This document shows positions 1-6,933 of a stretch of DNA of 64,000 bases, piece by piece. Source of the stretch: Citrobacter tructae. GTDB lineage: Bacteria; Pseudomonadota; Gammaproteobacteria; Enterobacterales; Enterobacteriaceae. The first letter of the stretch is position 1. The number at the start of each line of letters is the position of its first letter. The position numbers and the translations under genes are program-made. The stretch lies in the NCBI RefSeq assembly GCF_004684345.1, contig NZ_CP038469.1:124001-188000 (forward strand), read 5' to 3'. The notes under the pieces were generated by a model. It did not search any database. It worked only from the letters and a program-made list of their open reading frames with translations, and was not told where the DNA came from.

Positions 1-836
1 ATCTGAACAAAGGCGTTATCATTCAGTCGGGTAATGATGCTTGTATTGCGCTGGCGGATTACGTCGCCGGGAGCCAGGAATCATTTATTGGCTTGATGAA
101 TGGCTATGCGCAAAAACTGGGACTGACCAATACCACCTTCCAGACCGTGCATGGACTAGATGCAGCAGGGCAATTCAGTACCGCGCGTGACATGGCGCTG
201 CTCGGGAAGGCGCTAATCCACGATGTACCGGAAGAGTACGCCATCCATAAAGAGAAAGAGTTTACCTTTAACAAAATTCGCCAGCCGAACCGCAACCGTC
301 TGCTGTGGAGCACCAACCTGAACGTGGATGGAATGAAAACGGGTACTACGGCAGGGGCGGGTTACAACCTGGTGGCTTCCGCGACCCAGGGCGATATGCG
401 CCTGATCTCCGTGGTGCTGGGGGCGAAAACTGACCGTATTCGTTTTAATGAGTCAGAAAAACTGCTGACCTGGGGCTTTCGCTTCTTTGAAACCGTCACG
501 CCGATTAAACCAGATGCTACTTTCGTGACTCAGCGCGTGTGGTTTGGTGATAAGAGCGAAGTGAATTTGGGCGCCGGGGAAGCGGGTTCTGTGACTATTC
601 CGCGCGGTCAGCTCAAAAACCTGAAAGCCAGCTTTACCCTGACTGAACCGCAGTTAACCGCGCCGCTGAAGAAGGGTCAGGTCGTCGGGACTATCGACTT
701 CCAGTTGAATGGGAAATCCATCGAGCAGCGTCCGTTGATGGTGATGGAGGCCGTTGAAGAAGGCGGTTTCTTTAGCCGGATGTGGGATTTTGTGATGATG
801 AAATTCCACCAGTGGTTTGGTGGCTGGTTCTCTTAA
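1..836 (+). CDS. dacC: D-alanyl-D-alanine carboxypeptidase DacC (PBP6), 5' end outside window
   Basis: Partial gene, 277 codons plus stop, reading from position 3. It trims the terminal D-Ala from peptidoglycan pentapeptides and sits on the periplasmic face of the inner membrane. The SxN motif (SGN) is at 27-35 and the KTG motif at 336-344; the SxxK motif and signal peptide are cut off (about 120 residues missing compared with the usual 400). The C-terminal PBP5-type beta domain and an amphipathic membrane anchor ending in a W/F-rich helix are intact. The end resembles E. coli DacC more than DacA or DacD. In E. coli dacC lies next to deoR, not ubiX, so its position here is unusual. DacC is a confident call from recalled sequence. 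Confidence 0.93.
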   Translation, partial: LNKGVIIQSGNDACIALADYVAGSQESFIGLMNGYAQKLGLTNTTFQTVHGLDAAGQFSTARDMALLGKALIHDVPEEYAIHKEKEFTFNKIRQPNRNRLLWSTNLNVDGMKTGTTAGAGYNLVASATQGDMRLISVVLGAKTDRIRFNESEKLLTWGFRFFETVTPIKPDATFVTQRVWFGDKSEVNLGAGEAGSVTIPRGQLKNLKASFTLTEPQLTAPLKKGQVVGTIDFQLNGKSIEQRPLMVMEAVEEGGFFSRMWDFVMMKFHQWFGGWFS

Positions 837-848
837 TCATACCGATTG

Positions 849-886
849 CCGGATGGCGCAGCTCACTTCGTCATCCGGTTTTTTTA
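849..886 (+). terminator. dacC intrinsic terminator
   Basis: Perfect 7-bp stem CCGGATG (849-855) / CATCCGG (872-878) followed by seven T, 13 bp after the dacC stop. The stem also resembles a REP core. Confidence 0.75.
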
Positions 887-1179
887 TTACGTCTCGGATA
901 CACAGAATGTTCACCAGCAGGAAGGTCATTACCTGCATCATCAATAGCTGAGCGTTTTTACGCAGTCCGGCCAGCTGCTCGCGCAGAGTAAAATTATAGG
1001 CCAGCGACAACGGTACGCGCTCTTTCCCCCACAAAAAGCACAGAAAAACATCACCACGCCCACGGTGCACAGAACGGTTACGCCGTATTGATAGCCTTTC
1101 TCCAGGTTGCCTTGACCAAAGAATTCCACCATCCACGGCAGGCCGATGGCGACCAGAAAACCCGCAAGCTTGGGCGCAT
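880..1179 (-). pseudogene. Fragment of a GPH-family (MelB-like) sugar symporter, frameshifted
   Basis: On the minus strand, one frame from about 1179 to 1030 encodes a membrane segment with YGVTVLCTVGVVMFFCAF. A second frame, from about 1030 to 880, continues with KERVPLSLAYNF and a further hydrophobic segment. In GPH symporters a transmembrane helix is followed directly by a KERV-type loop and then the next helix, so the two frames join as one gene if a single-base shift at about 1020-1032 (a run of C) is allowed. Only about 95 residues of a roughly 450-residue family remain, with no start and no recognisable end. The fragment abuts the LacI-family remnant. The family call rests on this motif alone; the specific sugar cannot be told. 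Confidence 0.6.
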
Positions 1180-1347
1180 CCAGCGTTAACCACCGTAGCG
1201 GTCGATAAACGCGAGCTTGGACAAGATGCGTTCCGTTTGCTGCTCAATGAGCAAGGGGAGCGAAATCTGCAGCTGCCGGTCAGACTGGTCGTGCGTGAAA
1301 GTTCCCTCAGCGATTCAGCACATTCACGGTTGCGCCCTACGACGTAA
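1180..1347 (+). pseudogene. C-terminal fragment of a LacI-family regulator
   Basis: In frame from about 1180 to the stop at 1345-1347 the sequence reads PALTTVAVDKRELGQDAF, then LLLNEQ and LPVRLVVRESS. This is the usual C-terminal end of LacI/GalR sugar-binding domains, where P-LTTV-V-ELG precedes the last helix and strand. DNA-binding domain and core are missing, so it cannot act as a repressor. LacI regulators often neighbour GPH symporters, so the two fragments probably come from one lost sugar-use locus. The end may also have picked up a few foreign residues (SDSAHSRLRPTT). Confidence 0.6.
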
Positions 1348-1387
1348 TCCGGCAAAGTCTCGTCATCAGGAAAAAAGGGCTCCTACA

Positions 1388-1957
1388 GTGAAACGACTCA
1401 TCATTGGTATTTCTGGCGCCAGCGGTGCAATTTATGGCGTGCGGCTGTTACAGGTTTTGCGTGACGTTTCCGATGTGGAAACCCATCTGGTGATGAGTGC
1501 GGCGGCGCGGCAGACGCTGGCGCTGGAAACGGATCTCTCTGTGCGCGACGTGCAGGCATTAGCCAATGTGAATCACGACGCGCGCGATATCGCCGCCAGT
1601 ATTTCATCCGGTTCGTTCCAGACGGCAGGGATGGTCATTCTGCCCTGTTCAATTAAAACGCTTTCCGGCATTGTTCACAGTTACACCGATGGGCTGCTGA
1701 CCCGGGCCGCAGACGTAGTGCTGAAAGAACGCCGTCCGCTGGTGCTGTGCGTGCGTGAAACGCCGCTACATTTAGGGCATTTGCGACTGATGATGCAGGC
1801 GGCAGAAATAGGCGCGGTGATTATGCCGCCAGTTCCGGCGTTTTATCATCGTCCTCAGACGCTTGATGATGTGATCAATCAAACAGTTAATCGCGTTCTC
1901 GACCAGTTCGACATCACGCTTCCGCAGGACTTGTTTACGCGCTGGCAGGGGGCATAA
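1388..1957 (+). CDS. ubiX: Flavin prenyltransferase UbiX
   Basis: 189 residues. It makes the prenylated FMN cofactor used by the UbiD decarboxylase in ubiquinone synthesis. GTG at 1388 is chosen because it gives the family N terminus MKRLIIGISGASGAIYG, with the FMN-binding GxSGA loop at residues 8-12. The open frame continues upstream into the lacI fragment region and that extension is not family sequence. The SSGSF and PCSIKTLSGI motifs are typical. Full length, no damage. In E. coli purF lies just upstream; here that neighbour is replaced by the dacC side of a junction. Confidence 0.96.
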   Translation: MKRLIIGISGASGAIYGVRLLQVLRDVSDVETHLVMSAAARQTLALETDLSVRDVQALANVNHDARDIAASISSGSFQTAGMVILPCSIKTLSGIVHSYTDGLLTRAADVVLKERRPLVLCVRETPLHLGHLRLMMQAAEIGAVIMPPVPAFYHRPQTLDDVINQTVNRVLDQFDITLPQDLFTRWQGA

Positions 1958-1987
1958 GCCGCTCCGCCTGTGTGCAAATCTGCATTC

Positions 1988-2011
1988 ATTGCCCTGTTTC
2001 AGGGCAATTTT
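1988..2011 (+). terminator. Candidate ubiX terminator
   Basis: Perfect 9-bp stem ATTGCCCTG (1988-1996) / CAGGGCAAT (2000-2008) with a 3-nt loop, 30 bp after the ubiX stop. The T tract is short, so termination may be weak. Confidence 0.5.
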
Positions 2012-2161
2012 GTAACCGCGATCATATCCTCAACATTTAATTCGTTAAAACTCAACGAAACGCTGCGGTTCAACCGTCATACCTGCTATCTTCAAAATCA
2101 GGACAATATTGCAACGTTTTATTAACATATTTAACGTCGAATATCCTCATCGACGCGAAAA

Positions 2162-2178
2162 TGGCATAAGACCTGCAT
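2162..2178 (+). promoter_or_regulatory. Sigma-54 type promoter of argT
   Basis: TGGCATA-N4-CTGCA has GG (2163-2164) and GC (2175-2176) at the exact spacing of the -24/-12 elements. The predicted transcript start is near 2188, leaving a leader of about 57 nt. Nitrogen control of argT by sigma-54 and NtrC is established in Salmonella. I did not find a convincing NtrC enhancer pair upstream. Confidence 0.75.
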
Positions 2179-2244
2179 GAAAAAGTCTGCAAACACACAA
2201 CACAACGTAAAACATAATAAAATTATGCCACTTGAGGGTTATGT

Positions 2245-3027
2245 ATGAAGAAGACGGTACTTGCTTTGTCTTTGCTGGTAGGACTTTCCGCAACCGCGGC
2301 CAGCTACGCAGCGCTTCCGCAGACAGTTCGTATTGGTACAGATACCACCTACGCTCCTTTTTCTTCTAAAGATGCCAAAGGCGATTTTGTCGGCTTTGAT
2401 ATCGATCTCGGAAATGAGATGTGTAAGCGTATGCAGATAAAATGTACCTGGGTTGCCAGTGACTTTGATGCGCTGATCCCCTCCCTGAAAGCGAAGAAAA
2501 TCGATGCCATCATCTCCTCGCTTTCCATCACCGAGAAGCGCCAGCAAGAGATCGCTTTCTCAGACAAGCTTTACGCAGCAGACTCGCGTCTGATTGCCGC
2601 GAAAGGTTCACCAATCCAGCCAACTCTTGATTCGCTGAAGGGGAAACATGTTGGCGTACTGCAAGGCTCCACCCAGGAAGCCTATGCTAACGATACCTGG
2701 CGCAGCAAAGGCGTGGATGTGGTGGCCTATGCGAACCAAGATCTTATCTATTCTGACCTGACGGCAGGGCGCCTGGATGCCGCGTTGCAGGACGAAGTCG
2801 CAGCCAGCGAAGGGTTCCTGAAACAACCTGCAGGTAAGGACTACGATTTTGCAGGTCCTTCGGTAAAAGACAAAAAATACTTTGGTGACGGAACCGGGAT
2901 TGGCTTGCGCAAAGATGATGCTGAGCTGAAAGCCGCGTTTGATAAAGCGCTGGGCGAGCTGCGCAAAGACGGCACCTACGACAAAATGGCGAAAAAGTAC
3001 TTTACCTTTAATGTCTACGGCGACTGA
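2245..3027 (+). CDS. argT: Lysine/arginine/ornithine-binding periplasmic protein ArgT
   Basis: 260 residues. Periplasmic binding protein that delivers lysine, arginine and ornithine to the HisQMP permease. The signal peptide is about 22 residues (MKKT start, cut after SYA). The mature part is a type II amino-acid-binding fold starting LPQTVRIGTDTTYAPF. Its paralogue hisJ follows in the same direction and is alike along its length. An ATG at 2241 is out of frame; 2245 gives the family start. Its own sigma-54 type promoter lies upstream, so it can be induced separately from hisJ. Confidence 0.96.
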   Translation: MKKTVLALSLLVGLSATAASYAALPQTVRIGTDTTYAPFSSKDAKGDFVGFDIDLGNEMCKRMQIKCTWVASDFDALIPSLKAKKIDAIISSLSITEKRQQEIAFSDKLYAADSRLIAAKGSPIQPTLDSLKGKHVGVLQGSTQEAYANDTWRSKGVDVVAYANQDLIYSDLTAGRLDAALQDEVAASEGFLKQPAGKDYDFAGPSVKDKKYFGDGTGIGLRKDDAELKAAFDKALGELRKDGTYDKMAKKYFTFNVYGD

Positions 3028-3082
3028 TACGGGAATGGATTGCACCAGAGGGGTTACCCATTACGGTGCATAATAAATTCAG

Positions 3083-3099
3083 TGCACTGTTTTGGTGCT
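3083..3099 (+). promoter_or_regulatory. Candidate NtrC binding site upstream of hisJ
   Basis: TGCACT-GTTTT-GGTGCT fits the NtrC consensus TGCACC-N5-GGTGCA at 10 of 12 arm positions with correct spacing. Its centre is about 136 bp before the predicted hisJ transcript start, a usual enhancer distance. Confidence 0.6.
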
Positions 3100-3160
3100 C
3101 TTATCGCTGACTTAATGAGCATGATTGCATAGTTAAGCGCTTTTCATGCAAAAAAATACC

Positions 3161-3192
3161 GCCGACAAGGTAGAATACTTTGCCTTGTCGGC
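3161..3192. repeat. Perfect inverted repeat in the argT-hisJ gap
   Basis: Arms GCCGACAAGG (3161-3170) and CCTTGTCGGC (3183-3192), 12-nt loop, no T tract. It lies between the NtrC-like site and the sigma-54 promoter. It could be the 3' end structure of argT mRNA or a protein-binding site. Confidence 0.55.
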
Positions 3193-3200
3193 CTGATTAA

Positions 3201-3216
3201 TGGCACGATAACTGCA
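3201..3216 (+). promoter_or_regulatory. Sigma-54 type promoter of hisJQMP
   Basis: TGGCACG-N4-CTGCA matches the sigma-54 consensus TGGCACG-N4-TTGCW at every position but one. GG (3202-3203) and GC (3214-3215) are correctly spaced. The predicted start is near 3227, about 39 nt before the hisJ ATG. Confidence 0.72.
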
Positions 3217-3265
3217 CCTGGTCCTGTAAAGATCCCCTATAAAAGACAGTCTGTTGAGGATAGTT

Positions 3266-4048
3266 ATGAAAAAACTGGTGTTGTCTCTTTCTCTGGTTCT
3301 GGCTTTCTCCAGTGCTACCGCAGCTTTTGCAGCTATTCCGCAAAAAGTGCGTATCGGTACCGATCCCACTTATGCTCCGTTTGAATCGAAAAATGCGCAG
3401 GGTGAATTGGTTGGTTTTGACATCGATCTGGCGAAAGAACTCTGCAAACGCATTAATACACAATGTACCTTCGTTGAAAACCCACTGGATGCGTTGATCC
3501 CTTCGTTAAAAGCGAAGAAAATCGACGCTATCATGTCTTCGCTTTCGATCACTGAAAAACGTCAGCAGGAAATCGCCTTTACCGACAAGCTCTATGCAGC
3601 AGACTCTCGTCTGGTGGTTGCTAAAGATTCCGCTATCCAGCCGACCATTGAGTCGCTGAAAGGCAAGCGTGTCGGTGTACTTCAGGGCACGACTCAGGAA
3701 ACGTTCGGCAACGAACACTGGGCACCTAAAGGTATTGAAATTGTCTCCTATCAGGGGCAGGACAATATTTATTCTGACCTGACGGCTGGGCGTATTGACG
3801 CCGCGTTCCAGGATGAAGTTGCGGCCAGTGAAGGTTTCCTGAAGCAGCCAGTAGGCAAAGATTACAAATTCGGCGGCCCGTCTGTGAAAGATGAGAAGCT
3901 GTTCGGAGTAGGTACCGGCATGGGGCTGCGCAAAGACGATAACGAACTGCGCGAAGCACTGAATAAAGCGTTTGCAGAAATGCGCGCTGACGGGACTTAC
4001 GAGAAGCTGGCGAAAAAGTACTTTGATTTTGATGTTTACGGCGGTTAA
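3266..4048 (+). CDS. hisJ: Histidine-binding periplasmic protein HisJ
   Basis: 260 residues. Captures L-histidine in the periplasm for HisQMP. The signal peptide ends at about residue 22 (AAFA) and the mature protein starts AIPQKVRIGTDPTYAPF. ATG 3266 is chosen over an in-frame TTG at 3254 because it gives the family start MKKLVLS and follows GAGGAT. Closely related to ArgT just upstream, with the same signal peptide, ligand clefts and C-terminal FDVYGG type end. It heads the hisJQMP operon. Confidence 0.96.
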   Translation: MKKLVLSLSLVLAFSSATAAFAAIPQKVRIGTDPTYAPFESKNAQGELVGFDIDLAKELCKRINTQCTFVENPLDALIPSLKAKKIDAIMSSLSITEKRQQEIAFTDKLYAADSRLVVAKDSAIQPTIESLKGKRVGVLQGTTQETFGNEHWAPKGIEIVSYQGQDNIYSDLTAGRIDAAFQDEVAASEGFLKQPVGKDYKFGGPSVKDEKLFGVGTGMGLRKDDNELREALNKAFAEMRADGTYEKLAKKYFDFDVYGG

Positions 4049-4073
4049 TCCCCCCGTATTTTGATAAAGCCCG

Positions 4074-4098
4074 CTCCCTCCTGCCACGCGGGAGGGAG
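4074..4098 (+). repeat. Hairpin between hisJ and hisQ
   Basis: Stem CTCCCTCC (4074-4081) / GGAGGGAG (4091-4098), 9-nt loop, no T tract. In Salmonella this gap holds REP elements that raise hisJ mRNA over the downstream genes; this hairpin is placed to do the same here (inference). Confidence 0.6.
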
Positions 4099-4139
4099 AA
4101 AAGAGGCCTAGAGCTACCACACACGACAGGACAGGCAGC

Positions 4140-4826
4140 ATGTTGTATGGCTTTTCAGGTGTTATTTTACAGGGCGCAATTGTTACGCTTGAGCTGGCTC
4201 TCAGCTCAGTGGTACTGGCGGTTCTGATAGGTCTTGTCGGCGCGGGTGCAAAGCTGTCGCAAAGCCGGGCAATGGGGCTTATTTTCGAAGGGTATACGAC
4301 GTTGATTCGCGGAGTACCCGATCTCGTCTTAATGTTGCTCATTTTCTACGGATTACAAATCGCACTTAACTCCATTACTGACGCAGTTGGTATCAGCCAG
4401 ATTGATATCGATCCGATGGTGGCGGGGATTATCACGCTTGGTTTTATCTACGGGGCCTATTTTACCGAAACTTTCCGTGGCGCGTTTATGGCGGTTCCCA
4501 GAGGCCATATTGAAGCAGCGACAGCGTTCGGTTTTACCAGCTCACAGATTTTCCGCCGGATTATGTTTCCGGCGATGATGCGCTACGCGCTACCGGGAAT
4601 TGGTAATAACTGGCAGGTTATTCTAAAGGCGACGGCGTTGGTTTCGCTGCTCGGCCTGGAAGACGTGGTGAAAGCAACGCAGCTTGCCGGGAAGAGTACC
4701 TGGGAACCGTTTTATTTTGCCGTGGTGTGCGGGGTTATCTATCTGGTGTTTACCACCGTGTCTAATGGTGTGCTGCTGTACCTTGAGCGCCGCTACTCCG
4801 TGGGTGTGAAGAGGGCTGACCTGTGA
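4140..4826 (+). CDS. hisQ: Histidine/lysine/arginine ABC transporter permease HisQ
   Basis: 228 residues, about five membrane helices. One half of the inner-membrane channel, working with HisM, two HisP subunits, and HisJ or ArgT. The cytoplasmic EAA loop that contacts the ATPase is visible as IEAATAFGFTSSQIFRRIMFP. Its stop overlaps the hisM GTG start by 4 nt, indicating coupled translation. Confidence 0.96.
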   Translation: MLYGFSGVILQGAIVTLELALSSVVLAVLIGLVGAGAKLSQSRAMGLIFEGYTTLIRGVPDLVLMLLIFYGLQIALNSITDAVGISQIDIDPMVAGIITLGFIYGAYFTETFRGAFMAVPRGHIEAATAFGFTSSQIFRRIMFPAMMRYALPGIGNNWQVILKATALVSLLGLEDVVKATQLAGKSTWEPFYFAVVCGVIYLVFTTVSNGVLLYLERRYSVGVKRADL

Positions 4827-5536
4827 TTGAGATTATTCAGGAATACTGGAAATCCCTGCTGTGGACCGACGGCTACCGTTTTACCGGCGTGGCGATCACC
4901 CTGTGGTTGCTGATCTCATCCGTGGTGATGGGCGGGATTTTGGCGTTGTTTTTAGCGATTGGTCGCGTATCCAGCAATAAGTTTATCCAGTTTCCCATTT
5001 GGCTATTTACTTATATTTTTCGTGGGACGCCGCTTTACGTTCAGCTACTGGTGTTTTATTCCGGGATGTACACGCTGGAGATCGTGAAAGGGACGGACCT
5101 GCTCAACGCGTTTTTCCGCAGCGGCCTTAATTGCACCGTGCTGGCATTAACGCTGAATACCTGCGCTTATACCACCGAGATCTTTGCCGGGGCCATCCGT
5201 TCGGTGCCTCACGGTGAGATTGAAGCTGCGCGCGCCTACGGTTTTTCTTCATTCAAAATGTATCGCTGCATTATTTTGCCTTCCGCATTGCGTATTGCAC
5301 TGCCTGCGTACAGCAATGAGGTTATTTTAATGCTGCACTCCACGGCGCTGGCCTTTACGGCAACGGTGCCGGATCTGTTGAAAATTGCTCGCGATATCAA
5401 CTCGGCGACATACCAGCCGTTTACCGCCTTCGGGATTGCTGCCGTGCTGTATTTGATGATTTCGTATGTCCTGATCAGTCTGTTCCGTAAAGCGGAAAAA
5501 CGCTGGTTGCAGCATGTATCCTCTAAAACGCACTGA
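4823..5536 (+). CDS. hisM: Histidine/lysine/arginine ABC transporter permease HisM
   Basis: 237 residues, starting at GTG 4823 inside the end of hisQ. Second permease subunit, paralogous to HisQ. The EAA loop is IEAARAYGFSSFKMYRCIILP. About five membrane helices. hisP starts a few bases after the stop, so hisQ, hisM and hisP form one tight unit. Confidence 0.96.
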   Translation: MIEIIQEYWKSLLWTDGYRFTGVAITLWLLISSVVMGGILALFLAIGRVSSNKFIQFPIWLFTYIFRGTPLYVQLLVFYSGMYTLEIVKGTDLLNAFFRSGLNCTVLALTLNTCAYTTEIFAGAIRSVPHGEIEAARAYGFSSFKMYRCIILPSALRIALPAYSNEVILMLHSTALAFTATVPDLLKIARDINSATYQPFTAFGIAAVLYLMISYVLISLFRKAEKRWLQHVSSKTH

Positions 5537-5540
5537 GAAC

Positions 5541-6317
5541 ATGATGTCTGAGAATAAATTAAACGTTATCGATTTACACAAACACTACGGCGAACATGAA
5601 GTGCTGAAAGGGGTATCGCTGCAGGCTAATGCGGGCGATGTTATCAGTATTATTGGCTCGTCAGGTTCCGGTAAAAGTACCTTCCTGCGCTGCATTAACT
5701 TTCTCGAAAAACCGAGCGCTGGGTCGATTGTGGTCAGCGGTCAGAATATTGGCCTGGTACGCGACAAAGATGGCCAGCTTAAGGTGGCGGACAAAAATCA
5801 GCTGCGTCTGCTGCGCACGCGCCTGACCATGGTCTTTCAGCATTTTAACCTGTGGAGCCACATGACGGTGCTGGAAAATGTTATGGAAGCGCCCATTCAG
5901 GTGTTGGGGCTGAGCAAGCAGGAAGCCCGCGAGCGCGCGGTGAAATATCTGGCAAAAGTGGGTATTGATGAACGCGCACAGGGTAAATATCCGGTGCATC
6001 TGTCCGGTGGTCAGCAACAGCGTGTCTCCATTGCGCGCGCGCTGGCGATGGAGCCCGAAGTGCTGCTTTTTGATGAACCGACGTCAGCGCTTGATCCAGA
6101 GCTGGTAGGTGAAGTGTTGCGTATAATGCAACAGTTGGCCGAAGAGGGGAAAACCATGGTGGTCGTCACCCACGAAATGGGGTTTGCCCGTCATGTCTCC
6201 ACGCACGTGATTTTCCTGCATCAGGGGAAAATTGAAGAAGAAGGCAACCCGGAGCAGGTCTTCGGCAACCCGCAAAGCCCACGCTTACAGCAGTTCCTTA
6301 AAGGATCGCTGAAATAA
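5541..6317 (+). CDS. hisP: Histidine/lysine/arginine ABC transporter ATPase HisP
   Basis: 258 residues. ATPase that powers HisQM. Walker A GSSGSGKST at residues 39-47, Q loop VFQHFN, signature LSGGQQQRV, Walker B VLLFDEP and the switch His in VVTHEMG are all present. The frame is open upstream to 5514 but MMSENK at 5541 is the family start. It ends the operon and is followed by a REP-like hairpin. Confidence 0.97.
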   Translation: MMSENKLNVIDLHKHYGEHEVLKGVSLQANAGDVISIIGSSGSGKSTFLRCINFLEKPSAGSIVVSGQNIGLVRDKDGQLKVADKNQLRLLRTRLTMVFQHFNLWSHMTVLENVMEAPIQVLGLSKQEARERAVKYLAKVGIDERAQGKYPVHLSGGQQQRVSIARALAMEPEVLLFDEPTSALDPELVGEVLRIMQQLAEEGKTMVVVTHEMGFARHVSTHVIFLHQGKIEEEGNPEQVFGNPQSPRLQQFLKGSLK

Positions 6318-6327
6318 GCGCTTGATT

Positions 6328-6353
6328 GCCCGGCGGCGTGTCGCTTGCCGGGC
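6328..6353. terminator. REP-like hairpin between hisP and the convergent GNAT gene
   Basis: Stem GCCCGGC (6328-6334) / GCCGGGC (6347-6353). It ends one base before the stop codon of the minus-strand gene, so it can serve transcripts from both sides. No T run, so it is closer to REP type than to a classical terminator. Confidence 0.5.
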
Positions 6354-6863
6354 TTACGACTTGCTGCACTCCAGACGATAAACCCAGTCGTCATAACGCA
6401 CGCCATTCACTTCATACGCTTGTTCAAGCACCTGGGTGCGCACAAAACCGGTTTTCTCCAGTATGCGCACGGAGCCTTTATTGTCTGCCAGTACGTACGC
6501 GTTGATTGCCGTTACGCCAGCGTGCTGAAAGGCATACTCGCACACTGCGCGCACGGCCTCGCTTGCGATACCTTTTCCCTGTGCCTCTGGAATGATGACG
6601 TAACCAATGTCGGCTTCCTGCGGGTAAAGATGGCTAATCTGCAAGCCAATATCACCCAGCGGGGTGGCGTCATGATGTTGGCGGATGACGAAAGTGTGTG
6701 GCGCATTCAGCCGCCGGGCGAACAGCAGGCGCGTTTCTTTTGCCGGGGAGATATTGCCCATAAAACGCATGATGTCCGGGCTTTCGCGCAGCCGCAGGAA
6801 AAACGGCCAGTCAGTCGGTTGAAACGGGGAAAGGGTAAGTCGCGGGGTGGTAATTATCGCCAT
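6354..6863 (-). CDS. RimJ/RimL-type GNAT acetyltransferase
   Basis: 169 residues. An acetyl-CoA-dependent N-acetyltransferase domain fills the protein, starting with the family's TPRLTLSPFQPTDWP. The acetyl-CoA loop appears as EAQGKGIASEAVRAV, followed by VLADNKGSVRILEKTGF, typical of the RimJ/L branch. Substrate unknown: it could be a small metabolite or a protein N terminus. It lies between hisP and yfcH, where E. coli has no such gene, so it is lineage-specific. It starts 70 bp after yfcH in the same direction and may be co-transcribed. Confidence 0.8.
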   Translation of the reverse strand: MAIITTPRLTLSPFQPTDWPFFLRLRESPDIMRFMGNISPAKETRLLFARRLNAPHTFVIRQHHDATPLGDIGLQISHLYPQEADIGYVIIPEAQGKGIASEAVRAVCEYAFQHAGVTAINAYVLADNKGSVRILEKTGFVRTQVLEQAYEVNGVRYDDWVYRLECSKS

Positions 6864-6933
6864 AAATTCGCCATTACAGAAGTCAGGCCTATAACCTTAC
6901 CACCGTAATGGCGACAGTGAACAGCAATCGGAG

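Noticed and set aside
837..1355. 172-codon minus-strand open frame after dacC as one gene
   Set aside because: Only its last part matches a symporter; the first part is the antisense of the LacI fragment. It is two remnants, not a gene.
1217..1387. Longer ubiX start at 1217
   Set aside because: Adds residues out of frame with the LacI remnant and unlike UbiX; GTG 1388 gives the exact family length.
6345..6908. 187-codon plus-strand frame over the GNAT gene
   Set aside because: Antisense shadow; the minus-strand frame carries the GNAT motifs.
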